From: Vampirovibrionales bacterium
GTDB taxonomy: Bacteria; Cyanobacteriota; Vampirovibrionia; Vampirovibrionales; Vampirovibrionaceae
Direction of reading: 5' to 3'
Assembly: GCA_016712355.1 (NCBI GenBank)
Contig: JADJRF010000005.1
Span: 248,001-312,000 of the forward strand
DNA: 64,000 bases
A model generated the notes under the pieces. It was not told the origin of the DNA, ran no database searches, and saw only the letters and a program-made list of their open reading frames with translations. Of the stretch, positions 1 to 8,008 are shown one piece after another (position 1 is the first letter of the stretch; each line of letters opens with the position of its first letter). The position numbers and the translations under genes are program-made.

Positions 1-617
1 CAGACGGCGCCATGAGCGTCCTGACCGAAAACCTGCAACGGATGCGCGAACTGGCCGTTCAGGCCGCCAACAGCACGTATTCGGCCGGACAGCGCGTCGC
101 CATCAAACAGGAACTCGATGCCCGCGCCGCTGATATTACCCGTATCGCCAACGCCACCCAGTTCAACGGGGTCTTCCTGCTGAATGGCACGGCCAATTCG
201 CTGGGCAACTTCACCTTACAGGTCGGTCCCAACAACATTTCCGCCAATGATACGATCGATATCGGCGCGACTGGCGCGTTTAACGCGGTAAACGCCACGT
301 CTCTGGCCGTTAACAACCTGCTGGTCGACAACATCGCCAACTCGCAAGCCACGTTAGGCGCTGTTGACGCGGCTATCGACACGGTCAATTCCCGCCGGGG
401 TCTACTGGGTTCTGTCGTAAACCAGCTCAGCAGCGCGCAGGAAAACCTCCAAATCAGCATTGAGAACCTGCAATCCGCTGAATCGCGCATTCGTAACGTC
501 GATGTGGCCGCAGAGAGCGCGACAATGGCCCGGAACCAAATCCTGCAACAGTCGGCCCTGACCGTATTGGCCCAGGCCAACCAGGCGCCCAGTCTGGCCC
601 TGAAACTCCTCCAGTAA
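1..617 (+). CDS. Flagellin, 5'-truncated by the window edge
   Basis: Structural subunit of the flagellar filament, exported by the flagellar type III system. The frame is open from the first base, so the N-terminal part lies outside the window. The visible part begins in the conserved N-terminal coiled-coil region (ENLQRMRELAVQAANST), passes through a short variable region, and ends with a typical C-terminal D0/D1 region (SAESRIRNVDVAAESA, then NQILQQSALTVLAQANQ) and the usual Leu-rich tail. The ATG at base 12 is internal, not the start. A strong terminator follows the stop. The variable domain is short, so this is a compact flagellin. Function is secure from both conserved ends; which flagellin paralogue it is cannot be told. 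Confidence 0.95.
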   Translation, partial: DGAMSVLTENLQRMRELAVQAANSTYSAGQRVAIKQELDARAADITRIANATQFNGVFLLNGTANSLGNFTLQVGPNNISANDTIDIGATGAFNAVNATSLAVNNLLVDNIANSQATLGAVDAAIDTVNSRRGLLGSVVNQLSSAQENLQISIENLQSAESRIRNVDVAAESATMARNQILQQSALTVLAQANQAPSLALKLLQ

Positions 618-665
618 ATACAACAACCCTAATCTCTACCCCCACTCATTTTTCCAACCGTAGAC

Positions 666-706
666 GGGGGCGTGAAAGCTCACCCGCTGAGCGCCCCCCT
701 TTTTTT
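666..706 (+). terminator. Rho-independent terminator after flagellin
   Basis: A GGGGGCG (666-672) / CGCCCCC (692-698) stem closes a 19-nt loop and is followed directly by a run of T. It lies about 50 bp after the flagellin stop codon, as expected for the end of a highly expressed monocistronic flagellin transcript. Confidence 0.8.
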
Positions 707-853
707 CCTCCCGCGAAAGTTGATGTTGATTCGCGTTGGCCCGAAGCGTCGCTCCGGGCCCTTGCCATTGGCAGCCATTCCTTGGCCTGCGGCGCATATC
801 CTCTATTCGGAGGAGCGCCTGTTACATTTTTTTACATACGATGACGGCGTTGT

Positions 854-1678
854 ATGAGTCCACATGAAAGACCCGCTGTGATGAGTATGTCTCCCGTATT
901 TTCCGCCGTGTCAGCGCCCCGCGTCTCCCCGCTGACGCACGCTCCCGTAGTAGCAGGACCCGTTTCGCCGCCGCCGCCCGGCGCGCTGACGCAGACCCTT
1001 CAGCGATTTCTGTCGCTAAGCGTTACTCGGCGTCTGGACTGGCGTCACAGTCGCCGACGCGAGCAGGCCGACGTCGTAGAAGAAACCTTCGTCGCTGAAG
1101 ACGCTGAGGCCCGCGTGGAGCTCAAGGCGTCTCGCCGAGAAGCGCCTAGCCGCGAGCAGGGCGAGCCGGAAACGCCTCGACGCCTCTTACGCTGGCAGGT
1201 AACGGTCCAGATCGCCGGGCAGAAACCCCGCGCGCTGGACGGGCGCGATCTGGCGCTGCCCGCCGCGGCTCCGGACGCGACAGTTAATCCTGCCGAGCAA
1301 ACCATCGCCCGCCTGTTTCGCATCGCCTTCGAGCGCGTGATTCGCGGATTTGACGCCCTGCTTGCGCCCTTGCGCGCTCTGGCCGACGGCCTGCGGCTGG
1401 GGGCCATTCAATCGTGCTACAGCTTTATCCGCCCCTCAATGGGCAATCCGCTGGGCGCGGCGGAGATTCTCCAGGTGGCGGGCTCTGCCGACGGACAGCC
1501 TGCATCGCTGGAAATCGCGCGCTTTCTGGGACAGCGGCAAATCACGATTCGGTTTTCTGGGCGCGTGGCCAAAGTCGGCGAGAAAGCGCTGGAAAACGCC
1601 AGCGTACGAGAGAGCATCGGACAAATTGAAGCGCTCGCCGCCGCACAACGCGCCGGTCGGCGTAAAACGGGCGCTTAG
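854..1678 (+). CDS. Hypothetical protein, 274 aa
   Basis: No family is recognised. The first 50 residues are Pro/Ser/Val-rich and look unstructured. Residues about 55-115 are rich in Arg and Glu (several Arg-Arg pairs). The C-terminal half (about 140-274) looks folded, with an amphipathic region containing IARLFRIAFERVIRGFDALL and a predicted beta/alpha stretch. No signal peptide or membrane segment is seen. The start at 854 has no clear ribosome site; in-frame ATGs a few codons later (for example 881) are equally possible. Codon use and length support a real gene. It follows the flagellin terminator, so it probably has its own promoter. Confidence 0.6.
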   Translation: MSPHERPAVMSMSPVFSAVSAPRVSPLTHAPVVAGPVSPPPPGALTQTLQRFLSLSVTRRLDWRHSRRREQADVVEETFVAEDAEARVELKASRREAPSREQGEPETPRRLLRWQVTVQIAGQKPRALDGRDLALPAAAPDATVNPAEQTIARLFRIAFERVIRGFDALLAPLRALADGLRLGAIQSCYSFIRPSMGNPLGAAEILQVAGSADGQPASLEIARFLGQRQITIRFSGRVAKVGEKALENASVRESIGQIEALAAAQRAGRRKTGA

Positions 1679-1771
1679 GCCGCAGGGTTTGTGCTAAGGT
1701 AAGCGTCAGCCGCAGCCGTTCCCGTTTACGGGACGGTCGCCGTCTGGATGGCCCGAAACGGCCCGTATTTT

Positions 1772-1891
1772 CGCTGTCGCCGCTTGAACCCGGCGATGCC
1801 GACGCAAGACGGACGAACCATGTCAGGCCGGGAACGGAGCAGCATTACCTCCGACCCTGCGGGTGGCGTCGTCCTCAGGCTGGAGGCAGCG
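1772..1891 (+). ncRNA. ffs: Signal recognition particle RNA (4.5S-like)
   Basis: RNA of the bacterial signal recognition particle, which binds Ffh and targets nascent membrane proteins. The diagnostic helix-8 core is at 1822-1843: GTCAGG, a CCG/CGG stem capped by the GGAA tetraloop, then AGCAGC on the far side of the asymmetric loop, matching the universal SRP signature. Flanks can pair outward: CGGA (1810-1813) with TCCG (1850-1853), GACGC (1801-1805) with GCGTC (1866-1870), and CGCTG (1772-1776) with CAGCG (1887-1891), giving the long hairpin of small bacterial SRP RNAs. The ends are estimated from this pairing. It sits in the otherwise gene-free stretch before rsmA. A covariance-model search (Rfam small bacterial SRP) would settle it. 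Confidence 0.8.
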
Positions 1892-2003
1892 AGCGGACGT
1901 CCGGCGTCGCCGGGCGGCGGGCGGCTTTTCTGGTCCTCTGCACATTTCCCGCTGGCCGAACGGCTTGCGTCTCCATGGGTTCTGTCTATCCGGCGCGCGC
2001 GCG

Positions 2004-2876
2004 ATGAATCCTCTCCTGGCCGAAGCCCAGCGACTACGGCTCAAGAAGCGTCTGGGCCAGCATTTTTTGATTGACCCCGGCGCGCTGACGCAGATTACGC
2101 AAGCTCTGGCGCTCACGCCTGATGACCGCGTCATTGAGATCGGTCCTGGCAGCGGATTTCTCACCGAGCGCCTGTTGGCAACCGGCGCGCAGACGCTGGC
2201 CGTGGAAATTGATTCGCGCTGGAGCGCCTTGTTGCGCCGCAAGTTTGCGGATCATCCGGCGTTTACGCTGGTGACGGCGGACGCGCTGGCCTTTGACTTT
2301 CTGAGCGCCTGCGCCCCGATTCCAGAACGCCCGCGACTGGTTATCACGGGCAATCTGCCGTATAACATCGCCACACCCCTGCTGTTTCGGGTCTGCGGCG
2401 ACGTCGACGACCCGGATTTCCCGCTGCGCCGGTCTTTGTCGCAACTGACGCTGATGCTGCAAGCCGAAGTCGCCGACCGCCTCACCGCCCAGCCCGGCTG
2501 CAAGGCCTATGGCGCGCTGGGATTGATGCTTGCGCCCTGGTGGCAATGCGAAGAGACGCTGGCCCTGGGCCCGGCATCCTTTTATCCGCCGCCGAAGGTC
2601 CGCTCGAAAGTCGTCACCCTACGGCCCCGCCCCCATGGGCTGATCGCGCCAAAACAACTAAAAACCTATGCCCGGCTGGTCCGCGCCGCCTTCGGCCAGC
2701 GGCGTAAAACGCTGCGCAACGCCTTGGCCGCCCATGTGGGCGCGCCTACGCTCGCCGACGCCTTCGCCGCCCTGAAGGACGCCTATGGCGATCTCAGCGC
2801 GCTTCGCCCCGAAGCCGTTTCGCTGGCGGCTTACGCCGATATGGCCGCCTTTCTGGATGAGCGGCGCGCGCCATGA
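2004..2876 (+). CDS. rsmA: 16S rRNA (adenine1518/1519-N6)-dimethyltransferase RsmA
   Basis: S-adenosylmethionine-dependent enzyme that dimethylates two adjacent adenosines in the 3'-terminal hairpin of 16S rRNA late in 30S assembly. Visible motifs in order are KKRLGQHFLID near the N-terminus, the SAM-binding VIEIGPGSGFLTERLL, the acidic AVEID, the catalytic NLPYNIATPLLF, and the C-terminal helical domain with PPKVRSKV. The 290-residue length is normal for the family. The frame is open further upstream, but the ATG at 2004 is chosen because homology begins just after it and the upstream 47 codons look non-coding. The stop overlaps the ispE start by 4 bases (ATGA), so the pair is translationally coupled, an association seen in many bacteria. 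Confidence 0.95.
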   Translation: MNPLLAEAQRLRLKKRLGQHFLIDPGALTQITQALALTPDDRVIEIGPGSGFLTERLLATGAQTLAVEIDSRWSALLRRKFADHPAFTLVTADALAFDFLSACAPIPERPRLVITGNLPYNIATPLLFRVCGDVDDPDFPLRRSLSQLTLMLQAEVADRLTAQPGCKAYGALGLMLAPWWQCEETLALGPASFYPPPKVRSKVVTLRPRPHGLIAPKQLKTYARLVRAAFGQRRKTLRNALAAHVGAPTLADAFAALKDAYGDLSALRPEAVSLAAYADMAAFLDERRAP

Positions 2877-3865
2877 CGCCCCAAAGCCATCGGACGGCAG
2901 AGCCTTCGTCACGCGCGTTCACGCTGGCGGCTCCCGCCAAGATCAATCTCTTCCTCAATATTCGGGGGCTGCGCGACGATGGGTATCATGAGATCCTTAC
3001 CGTCCTGCAAAGCCTGTCGCTGGCCGATCAGCTGACGTTTGAAGCCGACGCCAGCGGCGATTCGACAGTGCATTTGACCTGCGACCATCCGGCATTGCAG
3101 GCCGAGATAGACGCCGACCCAACGCAGAACCTCATTGTCCGCGCAGCGCAGGCGTTTTGGCAAGCCACCGCGCGAACGCCCTTTGGCCTGCGCGTCCATC
3201 TGGAAAAACGGATTCCGATGGCGGCCGGGCTGGGCGGGGGCAGCGCCGACGCCGCCGCGACCCTTCATGCGCTGAATCTGCTATGCGATCGCCCGCACGA
3301 CTTGGCCGCCTTGCAGTCCATGGCCCGCTCGCTTGGGGCCGACGCGCCGTTTATGCTGACGGGCGGCACAGCCTGGGCGGATGAGCGCGGCGATCGCATT
3401 CATCCCCTTGCGGCTCCAGGCGACGGGCATCGCATGCTGCTGGTTCAGCCGCGCGATTTGGCGATGCCAACAGCGCTGGCCTACGCGCGGGCGCGCCAAC
3501 GCGGCGGTTATGCCGTCCACGACCCAACCCCCTTGCTGCACGCGCTGACCCACAGCCAGGACCCGACGGCGTGGGCGCGGAACGATTTTGAAGACGTTTT
3601 ACAGGCCGATTTGCCCGCCATCGAGGAAATCGCCGTCAAATTAGGCGCACTGGGGCTGCGCCGTCCGCTCTTGTGCGGCAGCGGCTCTTGCATGGCGGGA
3701 TTCTTTCCGCCGGAAGGCTTCGCGACAGGCGGCCGAGAAGGCTTAAACGAGGCCGAACTATCGGCTTTCTTCCCGGAAGATCGTTACTGGCGCGCAATTT
3801 GCCAGACGCATCCGGCGCCGACGTTTTCTGTCCTCACCCCCAGCCCGAAAAGCGAACGCGGATGA
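2873..3865 (+). CDS. ispE: 4-diphosphocytidyl-2-C-methyl-D-erythritol kinase
   Basis: Phosphorylates CDP-methylerythritol in the non-mevalonate (MEP) isoprenoid pathway, feeding the polyprenyl synthase encoded at 10104-11051. It is a GHMP kinase: the N-terminal substrate motif APAKINLFLNI is followed by the ATP-binding glycine-rich loop PMAAGLGGGSADAAATL and a C-terminal GSGSCMAGFF that matches the third GHMP motif. Length (330 aa) is slightly above the usual 280-310, with short extra tails at both ends. It starts inside the rsmA stop codon and is probably co-transcribed with rsmA. Confidence 0.94.
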   Translation: MTPQSHRTAEPSSRAFTLAAPAKINLFLNIRGLRDDGYHEILTVLQSLSLADQLTFEADASGDSTVHLTCDHPALQAEIDADPTQNLIVRAAQAFWQATARTPFGLRVHLEKRIPMAAGLGGGSADAAATLHALNLLCDRPHDLAALQSMARSLGADAPFMLTGGTAWADERGDRIHPLAAPGDGHRMLLVQPRDLAMPTALAYARARQRGGYAVHDPTPLLHALTHSQDPTAWARNDFEDVLQADLPAIEEIAVKLGALGLRRPLLCGSGSCMAGFFPPEGFATGGREGLNEAELSAFFPEDRYWRAICQTHPAPTFSVLTPSPKSERG

Positions 3866-3918
3866 ACGCCTCGCCCGCCCCCCCAAAAAACCGACAAAAC
3901 CCGGCCCACCCGCGCAAT

Positions 3919-3948
3919 TTGTCAAAAACGCCCGGTTTTATATATAAT
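3919..3948 (+). promoter_or_regulatory. Sigma70-type promoter before the 83-aa gene
   Basis: TTGTCA (3919-3924) and a perfect TATAAT (3943-3948) are separated by 18 bp. The predicted start of transcription is near 3955, giving a leader of about 125 nt before the ATG at 4081. The downstream sequence is AT-rich, unlike its surroundings. Confidence 0.65.
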
Positions 3949-4080
3949 AGAGATAGGATAGACATGCCAGCGACGCATGTCCCTCTAATAGAGGAATCCC
4001 CTCTTCCCTTGCGCATTGCATAATGGGGGCAGAGAGCCATCGACGCCCTCCGGTCTGCGACCCAGGTGAGTCTGTTGTCT

Positions 4081-4332
4081 ATGAACATCCCGCCCATTGA
4101 ATCGCTGCTAGAAACCGTCCAGGACGCCGAAAGCGCCTTGACCCGCACGATGTTGCGCGACGGGCGTCATGTGAGCGAATACCGCGACGCGCTCAAACGC
4201 TTTGCAGTGGCGTGGTTCGTGCTGGAGAAATCGCGTCAGCCAGAAGAGTTTCTGCCGCCGCCGGGGGCGCAGAAGGCGAATAGCCGTGTCGGGTCTCATC
4301 CGAGGCGTTTTGGGGTTCATCAACCCGTTTAA
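4081..4332 (+). CDS. Small hypothetical protein, 83 aa
   Basis: Unknown function. The first 60 residues look like two amphipathic helices (SLLETVQDAESALTRTMLRD, then KRFAVAWFVLEKS); the tail is basic and probably disordered. The ATG at 4081 is preferred because AGGTGAG lies 10 bases before it; a GTG at 4066 is in frame but would consume that site. A good promoter lies upstream at 3919-3948. Its stop overlaps the 3' end of the convergent lipoprotein gene by 4 bases. No signal peptide. Reality of the gene is supported by promoter, ribosome site and helical pattern, not by recognised homology. Confidence 0.55.
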   Translation: MNIPPIESLLETVQDAESALTRTMLRDGRHVSEYRDALKRFAVAWFVLEKSRQPEEFLPPPGAQKANSRVGSHPRRFGVHQPV

Positions 4333-5105
4333 GGCCGAGGCTTGGCCGCGCTGGGGGATTCTGGCGTCGCAGGCGATGTCGCCGCAGGCGCGCTGGGGGG
4401 AGCGGCCGGGGCAGAGGAGGACTTCTCAGACGCAGGGGTAACAGGATTTGAAGCGGCGCCAGAAGCGCTGCCAGCAGTCGCGCTCGATGACGCGGCGGTC
4501 GTCGTCGCAGGCGCAGCCTCATCGTCATTCGGGGAGGCCTCTTGAGGCGAGCCATCGGACATGCTGGACACATCCGACACGTCGAACGTCTGGCTCAAGC
4601 GACTCACGCAGTCCAGAAACTCGGCGCGCTGCGACAGCCAGCGAAAGGCGTCTATCTTGTACGACAAGCCTTCCGGCGTGAAGACGAATTGTTCTGCCAG
4701 CAGCCCATTGTCGCGAAAGACCCGCAGATTCAGCGCATCGCGCGTCGCGGCCCCAACGCGTTCGCGCTTGAAGCGCAGCGACTTGCGGTCATAGCTGAGA
4801 AAAGCGCCCAGATGCGTCTCAACGCAGTTGGTCAGCTTGAGGAAATAGCGGGCCGGGACGCGCTGTTTAAAAGCCTTGCTGGCGTACTGATCGTAGAGCG
4901 TGGCGTAGTCTTTCTTGATTTCCAGCTCCACGAGGTTCTCAGCGGCGATTTGCAGGAGCGCGCGCTCGTCTTCGCGGTAGCCTTGCGCATCCGGGGCTTG
5001 CGCATCGCGGCACCCGCTGAGGAGTCCTGCGCCAAAGCCCAGCAGGCCGCCCACGATGACCATGGAAAGCGCCCAGCGAGGAACAGAGCCGACCATCATC
5101 AGCAA
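4329..5105 (-). CDS. Putative lipoprotein with Ala/Ser/Pro-rich tail
   Basis: An N-terminal hydrophobic segment (about residues 9-30) ends in a lipobox, LLSGC, so the protein is predicted to be exported and lipid-anchored. Residues about 45-170 look like a folded domain: a helical start (ERALLQIAAENLVELEIKKD) followed by alternating strands, resembling NTF2-like or DUF4878-type small secreted domains, though this is only an impression. From about residue 185 it is low-complexity Ala/Ser/Thr/Pro, a likely wall-spanning or flexible tail. It begins 10 bases after the RpaB-like regulator gene and is probably in the same transcript, suggesting that envelope stress and regulation are linked. Function unknown. 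Confidence 0.7.
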   Translation of the reverse strand: MLMMVGSVPRWALSMVIVGGLLGFGAGLLSGCRDAQAPDAQGYREDERALLQIAAENLVELEIKKDYATLYDQYASKAFKQRVPARYFLKLTNCVETHLGAFLSYDRKSLRFKRERVGAATRDALNLRVFRDNGLLAEQFVFTPEGLSYKIDAFRWLSQRAEFLDCVSRLSQTFDVSDVSSMSDGSPQEASPNDDEAAPATTTAASSSATAGSASGAASNPVTPASEKSSSAPAAPPSAPAATSPATPESPSAAKPRP

Positions 5106-5115
5106 ACGTCCGCCG

Positions 5116-5892
5116 TTAGTCGATTTTCTGAAACATATAGCCGATACCGCGCGCCGTCAGAATGAGTTCGGGGTTGCTGATATCGTTTTCCAGCTTGGCC
5201 CGCAGGCGGCTGATGTGAACATCGACCACGCGCGTATCAATGCGATGATCCGGCGGGTAGGACCACACGTGCTGCAGAATCTCGCCGCGCGAATAGGGAC
5301 GGCCCGAATTGCTCACCAACAGCTCCAGCAGGCTGAATTCCATGCCGGTCAGGCGCACGCGCTCGTTCTTTTTGAAGACCTGGCGCTTGCTCTTGTCGAT
5401 TTTGATGGCCCCGATGACAATGACGTTTTTCTCGTCCTTGCTCGATGGCGCGCCATTCTTGTTGTACGTGCGGCGCAGAATCGCCTTGACGCGCGCTTCC
5501 AGTTCCTTGGGGCTGAAAGGCTTGACGACGTAATCGTCTGCGCCCAGCTCCAGGCCCGTAATACGCTCGGCCACATCGCCCAGCGCCGTCAAGATGATGA
5601 TCGGCGTGTCGCTCTGCTTGCGAATCTCTTTGGTGACGCCGTAGCCGTCCATTTTGGGCATCATGATATCGAGTACGACGATATCCGGGCCAAACTTGCC
5701 AAAGATATCGAGGGCTTCCTCACCATCGCCGGCGGTGGCGATTTCGTAGCCCATCATTTTAAAGCGCGTTTCCAGAATGCGTCGAATACTGGCTTCGTCG
5801 TCAACAATCAGAATCTTCTCGCCTCGTCCGGGAGATTTTCCCGATTGCGCGGAGGAAGGATCCAATTCAGAGGCGGATGTCTTTGGCGTCAA
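5116..5892 (-). CDS. rpaB: OmpR/PhoB-family response regulator, RpaB-like
   Basis: Two-component response regulator with a receiver domain (about 25-140) and a winged-helix DNA-binding domain (about 160-255). The phosphoacceptor is Asp75 in VVLDIMMPK; Lys124 in the VVKPFSPKELEAR motif completes the active site. Stretches such as LGDVAERITGLELGADDYVV, RLTGMEFSLLELLVS and DTRVVDVHISRLRAKLE are nearly those of cyanobacterial RpaB, the essential regulator of light- and redox-stress genes and of photosystem-linked promoters. No histidine kinase (NblS in cyanobacteria) is adjacent. The 25-residue N-terminal tail is variable and Ser-rich; GTG/TTG starts inside it cannot be excluded. It is followed after 10 bases by a lipoprotein gene. 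Family assignment is strong; orthology to RpaB is inference from read-through similarity. Confidence 0.88.
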   Translation of the reverse strand: MTPKTSASELDPSSAQSGKSPGRGEKILIVDDEASIRRILETRFKMMGYEIATAGDGEEALDIFGKFGPDIVVLDIMMPKMDGYGVTKEIRKQSDTPIIILTALGDVAERITGLELGADDYVVKPFSPKELEARVKAILRRTYNKNGAPSSKDEKNVIVIGAIKIDKSKRQVFKKNERVRLTGMEFSLLELLVSNSGRPYSRGEILQHVWSYPPDHRIDTRVVDVHISRLRAKLENDISNPELILTARGIGYMFQKID

Positions 5893-6299
5893 TGCCCTGA
5901 ATCCTCTTTGGGTTTACAGTATAGGAGAATGGAAGCGCCTGCCGGCAAGCCACGAGAGGGGAGACAGGAAAAGGGGAAGGTCCGACAGGAGAAAACGGCG
6001 CGCTTCAAAGATGACGGTCGCAGTCAACCTGAAAAGCCGCAACCCTAAAAACGTCCGTCATCCAGCGTCGCTGGCTGCCCTGAACCAGTCGTCCCAGAGT
6101 CTGCCGGGACAGCGCGGGGGTCTGATTAGAATTCATCATACTCAACATGGCCACTTCCGTAAAGCAATCTTTTCAATTCGCGGCGCGCGCGGGCCATGGC
6201 AACGCAGGCATCGCAACGCCAATCGCCGCGCCCCTACGCATTCAGGGGCCCTCTGCAAGGCCCCTGAATTGAGTATGTCTAATCGCAATACGCGAGGCG
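5893..6299. other. Intergenic stretch upstream of the RpaB-like gene
   Basis: About 400 bases without a convincing gene. A 44-codon minus-strand reading frame (6005-6139, MMNSNQTPALSRQ...) begins near a possible start but has no clear ribosome site and no recognised relative. The stretch also holds an 11-bp inverted repeat at 6240-6269. It presumably contains the promoter of the regulator gene; no clean -35/-10 pair was identified. Confidence 0.4.
6240..6269 (-). terminator. Possible terminator hairpin after the 126-aa gene
   Basis: TTCAGGGGCC (6241-6250) and GGCCCCTGAA (6259-6268) are a perfect inverted repeat with an 8-nt loop; one more A-T pair extends it. It lies about 30 bases past the stop of the minus-strand gene at 6300. 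No T-run follows on either strand, so it may be a factor-assisted terminator or a 3'-end stabilising hairpin. Confidence 0.4.
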
Positions 6300-6680
6300 T
6301 TACGTCGTCTTAATGACCGGCACGCCCAGCCCCAGGTTGACAGCCACGTCACTGGCGATCAGCGCCACGTTCAAATCGTTCACGCCGGGGAACTCTGCTT
6401 TGACCTGCGCCCCGAAGCGGGCCATGGTCTCGGGCGAGGGGAGGCCGGCAAGTCCACGGGCCACGCGTTCTTCCACGATGCGTTGCTGCGCGGCTTTCGA
6501 CGCGCCCGCCATCGCGTCGAACACAACGGACGGATCCTGAAAATTGGTCTGCGGCGTATACGGCTCTGCCGCCGGAGGCGCGTCTGAAGCGCCGGCGGCA
6601 GGTTTACGCCTGGCGTCGTCGCCGACCGGGGCCGTTTTGCCAAACTGGATAAAGGGGTTGGGGTTGTTAACGTCTTTCAT
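6300..6680 (-). CDS. Hypothetical protein, 126 aa
   Basis: Unknown. The first 55 residues are Pro/Ala/Asp-rich and probably disordered (MKDVNNPNPFIQFGKTAPVG at the start). The rest is helical, with VVFDAMAGASKAAQQRIVEE and a conserved-looking segment GLPSPETMARFGAQVKAEF, ending in a hydrophobic run. GAGAGG lies 7 bases before the ATG, and a plausible promoter lies upstream (6776-6804). No export signal. The N-terminal FIQFGK pattern resembles short tails that act as interaction motifs, but no function can be given. Confidence 0.65.
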   Translation of the reverse strand: MKDVNNPNPFIQFGKTAPVGDDARRKPAAGASDAPPAAEPYTPQTNFQDPSVVFDAMAGASKAAQQRIVEERVARGLAGLPSPETMARFGAQVKAEFPGVNDLNVALIASDVAVNLGLGVPVIKTT

Positions 6681-6775
6681 GATGAACCTCTCCCTCGTAA
6701 TGGTGGGGCGACAAACGTATCGACCGCTCGCCGGGAACCTTGAGCCCGTAACTAAATCCTAACATTGTGTTTTTG

Positions 6776-6804
6776 ATTATAAGCATTGTTTTGGGACATG
6801 CCAG
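6776..6804 (-). promoter_or_regulatory. Promoter of the 126-aa gene
   Basis: On the minus strand CTGGCA (6804-6799) and a perfect TATAAT (6781-6776) are 17 bp apart. The predicted start near 6769 gives a leader of about 90 nt before the ATG at 6680. The -35 matches consensus at four of six positions. Confidence 0.55.
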
Positions 6805-6859
6805 CCTCCGGCAGATGAAGTTTTTATGAAGAAAACCGATCGCTCACGCGCCGCAGCCG

Positions 6860-8008
6860 TTAGCGAAACAGCGCCGAAATGGCTTCATCGGCCTGAAAGA
6901 CGCACTTGTTGTAACGATACACCGTCAGCGGAGCGGCCGGGTTCTGGGCCATCTGGCGAATGACAATCTCAGGCGCGCCGTCCTCGTCGAGGTCTTCAAA
7001 GATATAGGGGGCGGCTGTCGTCTGGAAATCGACCAGCGGGCGCCCGGCCTCGTCGAGAATCACGGCGCGGTAGCGATGCTCGACATCGGCGAGGAAGAAG
7101 TGCGCCGTCATCGTCTGTCCGTGACCATCCAGCGGCAGCGTCAGCGAGCGAAACAGCCGCGAGAAATCCAGCGGCGCGCTCAGCGCCGGGTAGACGCAGG
7201 CCGGCTCCGGATCCAGATTGGACGCCTCGCCCGCAATGCCGGAAGGAGACGCTTCAGCGTCCTCGCCGTCTTGCGCGGGATCAATAGGGGAAGGCAGCAC
7301 CCCGTAAGGAAGATAGTTCTGGGTAAAGTCGGTTTGCGCGTAGTCGGTATAGGCAGCAATAGGGCGCAGTCGGTCGATAACGGCGCGAAACGCAGGCCAG
7401 AATCCAGGCATATGCGCCTCTGCGTCGCGGTTTACGGCGTCAGTAAGCTTATAGGCCACATCCTGTTTGCGCGGCGTGAGCTGATCGGGCGCGCCATGTT
7501 CTTGATTCAACTCGATTTCCGCCTGCGCCATGGCGTAGGCCAGGCTCGTGAACTGGTTTTTGAGTTGATCATTGGCTTTTCGCAGGAAAAACAGCCCGGT
7601 TTTGTTGCCATCGAGCAGCACTTCGCCGTAGCCGGAATCAAAAAAGCGAAAGACATCGTCTGGAATCTCTTTGTGACGGGCTTCCAGAGCCGCCAGCAAG
7701 GCGATGCGCTCTTCCGGCGAGAGTTGCTGCGCCGCGCGGCGAATCAGCTCCATATGCAGGGCGATGTTTCGCGAGGCGTCGATGGCGCTCACCACGTCGT
7801 TCGCCGCGACGAACTGCGACGGGAGGCTTTTGGCTTCCAGGTATCCGCTCAGATCAATCTCGACGCTTTTAAGCAGCGACAACGTCGGCGCAGGGGCGGC
7901 CGTATCCGACGTTTGCGTCTGGGCCAGAGCGCCCGCGCCCAGCCACGCGGCGAGACACAGGCCCGTCAGGAGAACGGGCGCAACAGCGGAAACAAGAGGG
8001 TGACGCAT
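6860..8008 (-). CDS. Secreted hypothetical protein with DxDxDG motif
   Basis: A 382-residue protein with an N-terminal signal peptide ending near LGAGALAQ, so probably periplasmic or surface-exposed. Residues about 45-230 are helical and charged; a Pro/Asp/Glu-rich linker follows (about 235-265); the C-terminal third looks like beta-rich secreted folds and carries EDLDEDGAPEIVIRQ, a calcium-binding-loop pattern common in FG-GAP/VCBS-type repeats. One Cys in the linker region and one near the C-terminus could form a disulphide. Monocistronic, divergent from the toxin-like gene at 8319. Function unknown. Confidence 0.7.
   Translation of the reverse strand: MRHPLVSAVAPVLLTGLCLAAWLGAGALAQTQTSDTAAPAPTLSLLKSVEIDLSGYLEAKSLPSQFVAANDVVSAIDASRNIALHMELIRRAAQQLSPEERIALLAALEARHKEIPDDVFRFFDSGYGEVLLDGNKTGLFFLRKANDQLKNQFTSLAYAMAQAEIELNQEHGAPDQLTPRKQDVAYKLTDAVNRDAEAHMPGFWPAFRAVIDRLRPIAAYTDYAQTDFTQNYLPYGVLPSPIDPAQDGEDAEASPSGIAGEASNLDPEPACVYPALSAPLDFSRLFRSLTLPLDGHGQTMTAHFFLADVEHRYRAVILDEAGRPLVDFQTTAAPYIFEDLDEDGAPEIVIRQMAQNPAAPLTVYRYNKCVFQADEAISALFR

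Noticed and set aside
1716..1736. Hairpin before the SRP RNA as a terminator of the 274-aa gene
   Set aside because: The stem has a bulge and is followed by TCGCCGTC rather than a T-run.
1748..2074. 108-codon plus-strand frame upstream of and into rsmA
   Set aside because: Overlaps the SRP RNA and the rsmA start in another frame; composition is not protein-like.
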